Below, in pieces: positions 1 through 5,967 of a DNA stretch of 7,311 nucleotides; positions within the stretch are counted from its first letter, which is position 1, and every line of letters begins with the position of its first letter. Under the pieces are notes generated by a model. It ran no database searches and was not told the DNA's origin. It worked only from the letters and a program-made list of their open reading frames with translations. Made by a program: the position numbers and the translations under genes. The stretch is from DASXIW01 sp036497785. Lineage in GTDB: Bacteria; Pseudomonadota; Alphaproteobacteria; Acetobacterales; Acetobacteraceae. The DNA lies in contig DASXIW010000017.1 of NCBI GenBank assembly GCA_036497785.1, positions 1-7,311 of the forward strand. Direction: 5' to 3'.

Positions 1-199
1 CTGTCGCGAAAAGTGTGCATCGGGGTCTTGCCGAAGCACCAGCGCCCCTGGTGTGTGCGCTGCTCGTTGTAGACCGTCATCCACTCATCGAGGTCAGCCT
101 GCAGGGCATCCGGCGTATCGTAAACCTTCTTGCGGAAGGCCTCCCGGTAGAATTCGTCGAGCAGCGTCTTGTGGAACCGCTCGCAGATGCCGTTGGGCA
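1..199 (-). pseudogene. IS481-type transposase, C-terminal fragment
   Basis: Read on the minus strand from about 199 down to 1, the sequence encodes the C-terminal part of an rve-type DDE transposase. It carries the blocks NGICERFHKT, LDEFYREAFRKK, DLDEWMTVYNEQRTHQGRW and CFGKTPM, which are typical of the IS481 family. The Glu of ICERF is the likely third catalytic residue of the DDE triad. The two catalytic Asp residues and the DNA-binding N-terminus should lie to the right, but the reading there changes at about 198-200 into an unrelated membrane-protein gene. The frame stays open to position 1, so the protein's end and one terminal inverted repeat would lie outside the window. No terminal inverted repeat is visible at the right edge. 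It cannot be active by itself and is a remnant. Family assignment is confident; the exact breakpoint is accurate only to a few bases. Confidence 0.85.
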
Positions 200-200
200 G

Positions 201-500
201 GCATACGCCGACTGTCCCGACATACGCCGCTTCTTCCAGCTCTTCACCCCCGCCTGGGCGGTCTATTTCGTCCTCAAAGCGGCTCTCTATCTCCTGATCG
301 GCAAGCTCCTGCCCCTGCCCGAGGCCCTGGCCATCCGCGCCGCGGTGGGCGGCGTCAGCCTAGGCCTGATGGTCGCCCTCAGTGTCACCCAGGGGCCGCG
401 CCTCTTCCGGCTATGCCGCGTGCTCCACCTTACCGCCCGCCCCGCAAGACACGTCCCAGTCCCCCAGCTCTCGGTAACACGGAGCGGAGATGGTATATGA
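201..500 (+). pseudogene. 3' remnant of a membrane protein gene
   Basis: The plus frame ending in TGA at 498-500 encodes, from about 201, a segment that looks like the end of an inner-membrane protein. It has a hydrophobic helix around LFTPAWAVYFVLKAALYLL, a short PLPEALAIR loop, a second helix around AVGGVSLGLMVALSV, and a basic tail (GPRLFRLCRVLHL). The same frame stays open leftwards to 15, but that part lies over the antisense of the transposase fragment and does not look like protein. The gene has therefore lost its 5' end at the junction near 200. The last 20-odd residues, rich in Pro, Arg and Val, may be read-through past a lost stop. The pattern reminds me of small conserved bacterial membrane proteins with paired C-terminal helices, but I cannot name the family. 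The nearest downstream gene, at 565, is unrelated. Confidence 0.55.
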
Positions 501-518
501 CGCGCGTCTTTGCCAATT

Positions 519-531
519 CCCATTGAATGGG
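519..531. promoter_or_regulatory. Short perfect palindrome in leader of the thiol-lyase gene
   Basis: CCCATT at 519-524 and AATGGG at 526-531 are perfect inverted repeats around one central G, 33 bp before the start codon at 565. It could be an operator half-site pair or a small leader hairpin. Nothing in the sequence decides between these, and chance is possible. I see no SAM-riboswitch signature in the leader. Confidence 0.2.
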
Positions 532-564
532 CTTCCGCCCCGGCACGCAGCAGGAGAATACGCC

Positions 565-1854
565 ATGTCAACACCCCACCCGGAAACGCTTGCCCTGCAT
601 GCCGGCTGGCGGCGCGACCCCGCCACCAATGCGGTCGCCGTGCCGATCTACCAGACCACATCGTACCAGTTCGACAGCACCGACCACGCCGCGAATCTGT
701 TCGCCCTGCGTGAGCTCGGCAACGTCTATACCCGCATCATGAACCCGACGAACGACGCGCTGGAACAGCGCGTCGCGGCCCTGGAGGGTGGCGCCGCCGC
801 GGTGGCCACCGCGTCCGGCCAGGCCGCCAGCGCGCTTTCCGTGCAGAACCTCGCCCGTGCCGGCGACAACATCGTCAGCTCCACGGATCTGTATGGGGGC
901 ACCTGGAACCTCTTCGCCAACACGCTGAAGGACCAGGGCATCGAGGTCCGCTTCGTGGACCCCGAAGACCCCGAGGCCTTCGCCCGCGCCACGGACGACC
1001 GCACCCGCGCCTATTACGCCGAAACCCTGCCCAACCCGAAGCTGCGCGTGTTCCCCATCGCCGAGGTCGCCGCCATTGGCCGCCGCTTCGGCATCCCGCT
1101 CATCATGGACAACACCGCCGCCCCGCTGCTGGTCCGCCCCTTCGACCATGGGGCAGCCATCATCGTCTATTCGATGACGAAATATCTCGGCGGCCATGGC
1201 AACTCGATCGGCGGCATGGTCGTCGATGGCGGTAATTTCGACTGGCAGGCCCATGCCGCCCGCCAGCCCACGCTGAATACCCCGGATCCCAGTTATCACG
1301 GCGCCGTCTGGGCGGAAGCCGCCAAGCCGCTCGGCCCGATCGCCTACGCGCTGAAGCTCCGCGTCACCCTGCTGCGCGACCTCGGGCCGGCGATCAGCCC
1401 GTTCAACGCCTTCCTCGTCCTCCAGGGGATCGAAACCCTCGCCCTGCGCATGCGCGCCCACAGCGAGAACGCGCTGGCCGTCGCCCAATTCCTCGCCGGC
1501 CGGCCCGAGATCACCCGCGTCATCCATCCCTCGACCACCACCGGCACCGCCGCCGAACGCACCCGCAAATATCTGCCGCGCGGCCAGGGCGGGCTGGTCG
1601 GCTTCGAACTGGCTGGCGGCGCCCCAGCAGGCCGCCGCTTCATCGACGCGCTGAAGCTGCTCTACCACGTCGCCAATATCGGCGACGCCCGCAGCCTCGC
1701 CATCCATCCCGCCAGCACCACCCACTCCCAGCTCAGCGAAGCCGAGCAGGCCGCCACCGGTGTCTCGCCTGGCTATGTCCGCCTGTCCATCGGCATCGAA
1801 CATATCGACGATATCCTGGCGGACCTGAAACAGGCCCTGGACACCACCCGGTAG
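565..1854 (+). CDS. metY: O-acetylhomoserine (thiol)-lyase, PLP-dependent
   Basis: This 429-residue protein belongs to the Cys/Met-metabolism PLP enzyme family (fold type I). It is expected to join O-acetylhomoserine with sulfide, or methanethiol, to give homocysteine or methionine in the cytosol. Visible motifs are YTR at 55-57 and SGQAA at 84-88 (PLP phosphate contacts), LYGGT at 109-113, the pyridine-binding Asp in IMDNT (D182), and the Schiff-base lysine K206 in MTKYLGGHG. The DHGA and FDW blocks and the length near 430 favour the O-acetylhomoserine branch over the shorter (~390 residue) cystathionine gamma-synthase/lyase branch. The ATG at 565 is chosen because an AGGAG lies about 9 bases upstream and MSTPHPETLALHAGW is a normal family N-terminus. 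An in-frame ATG at 490 with its own GGAG would add 25 atypical residues. The gene looks intact and is probably monocistronic, with a hairpin 30 bp after the stop. O-succinylhomoserine use (MetZ) cannot be excluded. Confidence 0.93.
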   Translation: MSTPHPETLALHAGWRRDPATNAVAVPIYQTTSYQFDSTDHAANLFALRELGNVYTRIMNPTNDALEQRVAALEGGAAAVATASGQAASALSVQNLARAGDNIVSSTDLYGGTWNLFANTLKDQGIEVRFVDPEDPEAFARATDDRTRAYYAETLPNPKLRVFPIAEVAAIGRRFGIPLIMDNTAAPLLVRPFDHGAAIIVYSMTKYLGGHGNSIGGMVVDGGNFDWQAHAARQPTLNTPDPSYHGAVWAEAAKPLGPIAYALKLRVTLLRDLGPAISPFNAFLVLQGIETLALRMRAHSENALAVAQFLAGRPEITRVIHPSTTTGTAAERTRKYLPRGQGGLVGFELAGGAPAGRRFIDALKLLYHVANIGDARSLAIHPASTTHSQLSEAEQAATGVSPGYVRLSIGIEHIDDILADLKQALDTTR

Positions 1855-1884
1855 TTCCAATCCAAGCAACCGCCGATCATGCGA

Positions 1885-1925
1885 GCCCGGCATAATCTGC
1901 CCCCATCCGGCAGCTTGTGCCGGGC
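1885..1925 (+). terminator. Long hairpin after the thiol-lyase gene, probable terminator
   Basis: The left arm (1885-1895) pairs with 1915-1925 through 11 positions, including one T-G wobble. After a one-base mismatch the pairing continues as CTGCC (1897-1901) with GGCAG (1909-1913), leaving a 7-base loop. The stem starts 30 bases after the stop codon at 1852-1854. There is no T run on the 3' side, so it is not a textbook intrinsic terminator. RNA stabilisation or bidirectional pausing are alternatives. The right arm is also complementary to 1972-1980. Confidence 0.55.
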
Positions 1926-1980
1926 CGGAATGACTGCGCACCAGCCTCTCCTTGGCGGTGAATAGCTTATTCCCGGCACA
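1916..1980. repeat. 9-bp inverted repeat, alternative partner of the upstream hairpin
   Basis: TGTGCCGGG (1916-1924) and CCCGGCACA (1972-1980) are perfect reverse complements 47 bases apart. The left copy is also the 3' arm of the 1885-1925 hairpin, so the two pairings exclude each other. The block ends 45 bases before the next start codon (2026). An attenuator-like switch is conceivable, but in GC-rich DNA a coincidence is a real possibility. Confidence 0.3.
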
Positions 1981-2025
1981 CGGGTTGCGAGACATGGCGC
2001 AACCCTTGCGTCCGGAGCACTCGCC

Positions 2026-2604
2026 ATGTCTATTAGCAGCCTCGCCTCGAACATCTGGTCCAACGCCACCAGCGCGCTCACCACGCCCACACCGGATCTG
2101 ACGGCGGTCAGCGCCGGCAGCAACACCGCATCCAGCACCAGCAACACCACCGCCAACACGGACACCGCCGGCGCCGCCAGCGACACCACCGATCCCGTCC
2201 AGCAGCTCGCCAGCGATCTGCAGGCGTGGCTCACCGAGCTCCAGTCCAGCACGGCGACAGACCCCACAACCACCGCCACCAGCGCGTCCGCCAGCCAGCA
2301 AACCAATCCCGGCACCACCACCGCCGGCAACGACACCACCGCAAACACGACCGCCAGCAACGCCACCCCGCATCATCACCACCATCACCATGGCGGCGGC
2401 GATCAGGTCGGCGACGCCACCTCCGGCGACGCGGCATCCAACGGCAGCACCGCCCTGGCCAGTTCGTCCACGGCAGGCCCATCCACGGGCAGCACGTCCA
2501 GCACCGCCCAATCCGCGGCGCAGAACATGGTGCAGGATTTCGCCCAGGCCCTGCAGTCCTATGCCGGCGGCGCTGCCTCGACGATATCCTTGGGCACCGT
2601 CTGA
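2026..2604 (+). CDS. Ser/Thr/Ala-rich low-complexity protein with His7 tract
   Basis: This 192-residue protein has no enzymatic motif. The N-terminus (MSISSLASNIW) is followed by a long stretch made mostly of Thr, Ser, Ala, Asn, Asp and Gly, a short helix-like island at about 56-74 (DPVQQLASDLQAWLTELQ), seven consecutive histidines (116-122) followed by GGG, and another helix-like island near the C-terminus (NMVQDFAQALQSYAGG). There is no Sec signal peptide, lipobox or membrane segment. The start is supported by GGAG at 2014-2017, eight bases before ATG. From memory, poly-His, Ser/Gln-rich small proteins beginning MSISS occur in several proteobacteria and are annotated as hypothetical; their role is unknown to me. 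Metal binding by the His run is an inference. It shows no operonic link: a 171-bp spacer lies upstream, and the downstream gene is convergent with 7 bp between stops. That it is a real gene is likely; its function is unknown. Confidence 0.72.
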   Translation: MSISSLASNIWSNATSALTTPTPDLTAVSAGSNTASSTSNTTANTDTAGAASDTTDPVQQLASDLQAWLTELQSSTATDPTTTATSASASQQTNPGTTTAGNDTTANTTASNATPHHHHHHHGGGDQVGDATSGDAASNGSTALASSSTAGPSTGSTSSTAQSAAQNMVQDFAQALQSYAGGAASTISLGTV

Positions 2605-2611
2605 CGCCCCG

Positions 2612-3367
2612 CTACCCCCGTGCCGCATATCCCCCGTCGCACGGGATCGCGGTGCCCGTGACGAAGTCGGAGGCCCTGGCGGACAGGAACACCGCTATCC
2701 CAGCCAGGTCCTCCGCCACCCCCCAACGTCCCGACGGGGTCCGCCGCAGCACATTGTCGTTCAGCTCGGGCATCCGCTCGCGCGCCGCCGCCGTCATCTC
2801 GGTATCGATCCAACCCGGCAGCACGGCGTTACACTGGATGTTGTCAGCCGCCCAGGCGGTCGCGAGCGCCAGGGTGAACTGCACAATGGCCCCTTTGCTC
2901 GCGCCGTACGCCGCGGCCAACGGCGCCCCGAACAGGCTCATCATCGAGCCTATATTGATGATCTTCCCGCCCCCGGCCTTCACCATTTCCGGATAGGCCG
3001 CCTGGCTGCACAGGAAGGCGCTGGTCATGTTGGTGTCCATCACCCGGTGCCATTCGGCATCGTCGATGTCCTGCGGCGGCTTGCGCACCGACATGCCGGC
3101 ATTGTTCACCAAAATGTCCAGCCGCCCGAACCGCGCCACGGCGGCACCGATCAGCTTTTCGCACGCCGCCTTGCTGGTCACGTCGGTGGCGACAAATACG
3201 CAGCCCTCGCCCAAAGTAGCAGCAGCCGCCTCGCCTTTCGCCTGATTGCGCCCGGCCAGCACCACCCGCGCACCGGCGCGCGCCAGCCCACCGGCCATGC
3301 CGAGGCCGATGCCCCCATTGCCGCCGGTCACCACCGCCACCCGCCCGGTCAGATCGAACAGCTCCAT
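2612..3367 (-). CDS. SDR-family NAD(P)-dependent oxidoreductase
   Basis: This is a classical short-chain dehydrogenase/reductase of 251 residues, the usual length for the family. It has the cofactor motif TGGNGGIG (14-21), NNAG (88-91), the catalytic tetrad N113, S141, Y154 and K158 (YGASK), the PGWIDTEM block after the sixth strand, and a C-terminal GTAIPCDGGY. Arg40 in AGRN after the second strand suggests NADP(H) over NAD(H), by family rule. The pattern is close to gluconate 5-dehydrogenase, glucose 1-dehydrogenase and FabG-like members, so the substrate cannot be told. The start at 3367 gives the canonical MELFDLTGRVAVVTGG; reading further upstream adds a basic, non-conserved stretch. Candidate ribosome-binding sites are GAAGGG about 11 bases upstream or GAGAGG almost touching the ATG, neither ideal. 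The gene is divergent from the sensor kinase and convergent with the His-tract gene. It looks intact. Confidence 0.92.
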   Translation of the reverse strand: MELFDLTGRVAVVTGGNGGIGLGMAGGLARAGARVVLAGRNQAKGEAAAATLGEGCVFVATDVTSKAACEKLIGAAVARFGRLDILVNNAGMSVRKPPQDIDDAEWHRVMDTNMTSAFLCSQAAYPEMVKAGGGKIINIGSMMSLFGAPLAAAYGASKGAIVQFTLALATAWAADNIQCNAVLPGWIDTEMTAAARERMPELNDNVLRRTPSGRWGVAEDLAGIAVFLSARASDFVTGTAIPCDGGYAARG

Positions 3368-3417
3368 ACCTCTCGCATCCCTTCGCGTCGTTCGCCGTGG
3401 AAACATCGCGCGCGGTT

Positions 3418-3445
3418 TTGTTACGCTTGCTTCTCGGCGTATCAT
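3418..3445 (+). promoter_or_regulatory. Candidate sigma70-type promoter for the sensor kinase
   Basis: TTGTTA (3418-3423) and TATCAT (3440-3445) match the -35 and -10 consensus at 4 of 6 and 5 of 6 positions, with a 16-base spacer. It lies in the divergent spacer and points towards the kinase, about 60 bases ahead of the ribosome-binding site at 3504-3508. Its position argues against the GTG at 3397 as the kinase start. Confidence 0.4.
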
Positions 3446-3503
3446 GCCCGCGCCGCGCCAGCCTGCCATGTTCCCACCCACCCGCACAGCTCCCGTCCCA
3501 CAC

Positions 3504-3508
3504 GGAGG
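3504..3508 (+). promoter_or_regulatory. Ribosome-binding site before a CTG codon
   Basis: GGAGG lies five bases before an in-frame CTG (3514-3516), exactly where a start codon is expected. No ATG, GTG or TTG lies at that spacing. Either the original start codon was mutated, or CTG is used weakly, or a GTG at 3397 with no ribosome-binding site is used. The first fits best with the other damage in this gene. Confidence 0.45.
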
Positions 3509-3513
3509 ATCTC

Positions 3514-4059
3514 CTGCCCGCTCCGCCCACCGCATCGCCCCTCGCGCGGCTCGGCCGCAGGATATTCCGCACCGAGACCGGCTATCTCGCCCTCGTGGTC
3601 ACTTTAGTGGGCATGCTGTGGGCCGGCGTCACCGTGCTGCTTAATCAGGAGCGCGATCAGGCCGGGCGCCAGGCCGCCATACAATCCACCGATCTCGCCT
3701 ACAGGTTTGAGCAGGGCGCCGTCCGCATCTTCGAGTCGGTCGACCAGACCCTGCTATCCGCGCGCGACGAGTACGCGCGCAACCCGCAACACCCAGACCT
3801 GTCCGACTGGGCACGCGACCGCCCGCTCACCGGCAGCCTCGCCATCAAGCTTTCCGTGGTGGACGCGAACGGCATCGTCGTCGCCAATAATCTCGGCCCG
3901 GTGACCAGCCGCACCGACCTGTCGGACCGTGACGCCGTACGCGGCCAGCGCCTGGCGACCAGCGACCACCTGATCATCGGCGTCCCCATCATCGGCCGCC
4001 GTTCCGGCAAGCTCTCCATCACCGCCTCGCGCCGGCTGACCACACCGGATGGCCGCTAG
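3514..4059 (+). CDS. Kinase fragment 1: TM helix and periplasmic sensor, ends at amber codon
   Basis: This piece encodes a short basic N-terminus (LARLGRRIFRTETGY), a membrane helix (ALVVTLVGMLWAGVTVLL, about 3586-3640) and a periplasmic PDC/Cache-like segment. Family-typical blocks are FESVDQTLL, VVDANGIVVANNLGP, DLSDRD and the final GKLSITASRRLTTPDGR. It stops at TAG 4057-4059, and the same frame continues immediately with ALLVGTDGVVRAH. In relatives I recall, roughly 30 residues (a strand pair plus a LDP..L..FY..VDLG-like helix) separate these two blocks, so bases appear to be missing at the stop. The open frame could also start at GTG 3397, but that lacks a ribosome-binding site and lies upstream of the candidate promoter. 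If translated, it would be a membrane-anchored sensor with no kinase. Confidence 0.6.
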   Translation: MPAPPTASPLARLGRRIFRTETGYLALVVTLVGMLWAGVTVLLNQERDQAGRQAAIQSTDLAYRFEQGAVRIFESVDQTLLSARDEYARNPQHPDLSDWARDRPLTGSLAIKLSVVDANGIVVANNLGPVTSRTDLSDRDAVRGQRLATSDHLIIGVPIIGRRSGKLSITASRRLTTPDGR

Positions 4060-4605
4060 GCGCTGCTGGTCGGCACCGACGGCGTGGTGCGGGCGCATGC
4101 CCCCATGGGCGGCCGCCTCGCCGGCACCACCATCGCCGGCGCCGATGCCGCGAACCTGCTCTCCGGCGCGCAATCCGGCACCTATCGCGTCATCAATCCG
4201 CTCGACCACATCCCCCGCATCGTCAGCTTCCGCCGACTGGCCGACTACCCCATGATCGTCGCCGTGGGTCTGGACGAAGCGGAGGCGCTTCAGGTCTGGC
4301 AACGCCAGCGCCTTCAGACCCTCGCCGGCGGCCTTCTGCTCACCGCCGTTGCCGCCCTGCTCGGCGGCCTGCTGATGCCCCAGCATCGCCGCGTCTGGCA
4401 TTCGCGCCGGGCGCTCGCCGGCACGCTGGGCAATATCAGCCAGGGCATTATGATGATCGACCCGGATGGCCGCGTCCCCTTCGTCAATCAGCGCGCGATC
4501 GAACTGCTCGACCTGCCCCCGTGCTCATGGCCGAGCGCCCGAGCTTTCGCTACATCCAGCGCTGGCAGCTCCGTCAAGGCGAATTCGGCCCGATCGAGAC
4601 CATAA
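4060..4605 (+). CDS. Kinase fragment 2: distal sensor, second TM helix, N-terminal part of PAS
   Basis: Directly after the amber codon, and in the same frame, the sequence encodes the distal sensor half (LLVGTDGVVRAHA, PRIVSFRRLADYPMIVAVGL). A membrane helix follows (about 4321-4380, LAGGLLLTAVAALLGGLLM), then the start of a PAS domain (NISQGIMMIDPDGR, FVNQRAIELLDLPP). The first possible in-frame start is GTG at 4084, without a clear ribosome-binding site. After LDLPP (about 4521) the frame turns into non-homologous sequence and ends at 4605. The true continuation lies in the frame that starts at 4521. One extra C in the run at 4516-4520 would restore LPPVLMAERP. It is not expected to yield a functional product. 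Confidence 0.6.
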   Translation, partial: ALLVGTDGVVRAHAPMGGRLAGTTIAGADAANLLSGAQSGTYRVINPLDHIPRIVSFRRLADYPMIVAVGLDEAEALQVWQRQRLQTLAGGLLLTAVAALLGGLLMPQHRRVWHSRRALAGTLGNISQGIMMIDPDGRVPFVNQRAIELLDLPPCSWPSARAFATSSAGSSVKANSARSRP

Positions 4606-5948
4606 AGCCCGAAATCCTCCGCCGCATCGAGGAAGGCAGCTTCACCAACGACACCCCGGCCTATGAGCGCGTCCGCCCCAACGGCACGGTGCTGGAGACC
4701 CGCACCCAGAAGCTCTCCAACGGCGGCGCCGTCCGCACCTACACCGACATCACCGAACGCCGCCGCGCCGAGGCCGCCATCTCGGCCGCGCGTGACGCCG
4801 CCGAGGTCGCCGGCCGCGCCCGCTCCGAATTCCTCGCGGTCATGAGCCATGAGATCCGCACGCCGATGAACGGCATCATCGGCGTCGCCGGCCTGCTGCT
4901 GGACATGAATCTGCCCGCTACCGAAAGCCATTACGTCCGCATCATCATCGACAGCGGCAACCAGCTGCTGCAGATGATTAACGACATCCTCGATTTCTCC
5001 CGCCTGGAATCCGGCAAGCTCGAACTGGAAGACACCGCCTTCGACGTACGCGGCATGCTCCGCAGCACGCTCGACCTGCTGCAGACCGAAGCCAACTCCA
5101 AAGGCCTCGCGCTGGAGCTCGATGTCGCCGAGGACGTGCGCCTGCGCCAGGTGCTGTTGAACCTGATCGGCAACGGCATCAAGTTCACCAGCGTAGGCCG
5201 TGTGAAAGTGACCGTCACCCGCCTCGAACGCGAACCTGGCGCCGTCCGCCTGGGTTTTCGCGTCTCCGACACCGGCATCGGCATCCCGCCCGAGGCGCGC
5301 TCGCGCCTGTTCCAGGAATTCACCCAGGTCGACAACTCCATCTCCCGCCGCTTCGGTGGCAGCGGGCCGGGCCTCGCCATCAGCCGCATACTGGTCGAGC
5401 GGATGGGCGGCACCATCTCGGTAGACAGCACGCCCGGCCTCGGCAGCGTCTTCCAGTTCGACGTGGCCCTGCACGCCCGCCGCGCCACCGACGAGGCGGA
5501 AGGCACGCGTAACGGCTCCCAGCCTCCGGCGACCAGCTGGCAGATCCTGGTGGCCGAGGACAATGCCACCAACCGTCTCGTCGTCACCCGCATGCTCGAG
5601 CGCATGGGCCATCGCGTCGAATCCGTCACCGACGGCGTGGAGGCGTTGGGAAACGTGGCCGCGCGCGACTACGACCTGGTGCTGGACGTGATGATGCCGG
5701 AGATGGACGGCCTTACCGCCACTCGCCGCATCCGCGGATTGCCCCCGCCCGCCGGCACCCTGCCCATCATCGGCCTCACTGCCAATACGTTGCGGGCAGA
5801 CGAGACGGCCTGCCTGGCCGCCGGCATGAACCTGTTCGCCAGCAAACCCGTCACCGCCGAACACCTCGCCGGCCTCATCGCCCAAGCGCTGGCCGGCCGC
5901 GCGCCCACCGAAGGTGCCGCCAACGTCGCGGTGGAGAATCGCAGCTGA
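4521..5948 (+). CDS. Kinase fragment 3: PAS end, HisKA, HATPase and receiver
   Basis: A 475-residue frame (GTG 4521) continues the PAS domain (RWQLRQGEFG, YERVRPNGTVLE, VRTYTDITERR). HisKA follows with the phospho-acceptor His codon at 4848-4850 (MSHEIRTPMNG), then HATPase_c with an N-box Asn codon at 5172-5174 (NLIGNGIKF), DTGIGIP at 5268, and a glycine box that reads GGSGPGLAIS instead of the usual GxGLGLAIS. The receiver has acidic ED at 5556-5561, the acceptor Asp at 5685-5687 (VLDVMMPEMDG) and Lys at 5844-5846. The usual LMDVMMP is shortened to LDVMMP by one codon. EDV runs straight into RLRQVLLN (about 5138), where relatives have about ten more residues including a GDP motif. If translated it would be a soluble, probably weak or dead, hybrid kinase without sensor or Hpt. 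It ends at TGA 5946, just before the Hpt domain. Confidence 0.75.
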   Translation: MLMAERPSFRYIQRWQLRQGEFGPIETIKPEILRRIEEGSFTNDTPAYERVRPNGTVLETRTQKLSNGGAVRTYTDITERRRAEAAISAARDAAEVAGRARSEFLAVMSHEIRTPMNGIIGVAGLLLDMNLPATESHYVRIIIDSGNQLLQMINDILDFSRLESGKLELEDTAFDVRGMLRSTLDLLQTEANSKGLALELDVAEDVRLRQVLLNLIGNGIKFTSVGRVKVTVTRLEREPGAVRLGFRVSDTGIGIPPEARSRLFQEFTQVDNSISRRFGGSGPGLAISRILVERMGGTISVDSTPGLGSVFQFDVALHARRATDEAEGTRNGSQPPATSWQILVAEDNATNRLVVTRMLERMGHRVESVTDGVEALGNVAARDYDLVLDVMMPEMDGLTATRRIRGLPPPAGTLPIIGLTANTLRADETACLAAGMNLFASKPVTAEHLAGLIAQALAGRAPTEGAANVAVENRS

Positions 5949-5967
5949 GCCGGCCATACTGGACGCC

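Noticed and set aside
15..200. Plus-strand N-terminal extension of the membrane-protein frame
   Set aside because: This part is the exact antisense of the transposase fragment, so it is not an original part of the membrane protein.
501..564. SAM riboswitch before the thiol-lyase gene
   Set aside because: Such leaders are common for this gene in alphaproteobacteria, but the 64-base spacer has no recognisable SAM-II core or pseudoknot sequence, only a small palindrome.
2120..2370. Tandem repeat array in the ACC/GCC-rich region
   Set aside because: Short Thr/Ala codon runs recur, but no unit of fixed length repeats; this is composition-driven low complexity.
2371..2391. Cloning-vector His tag
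   Set aside because: There are seven His codons with mixed CAT/CAC use, embedded mid-protein in a matching low-complexity context. No vector or linker sequence is nearby.
568..2628. Very long minus-strand open frame (686 codons) opposite the thiol-lyase and His-tract genes
   Set aside because: The translation is Gly/Ala/Arg-rich without family motifs. It overlaps a well-supported gene and arises from GC-rich third-position bias.
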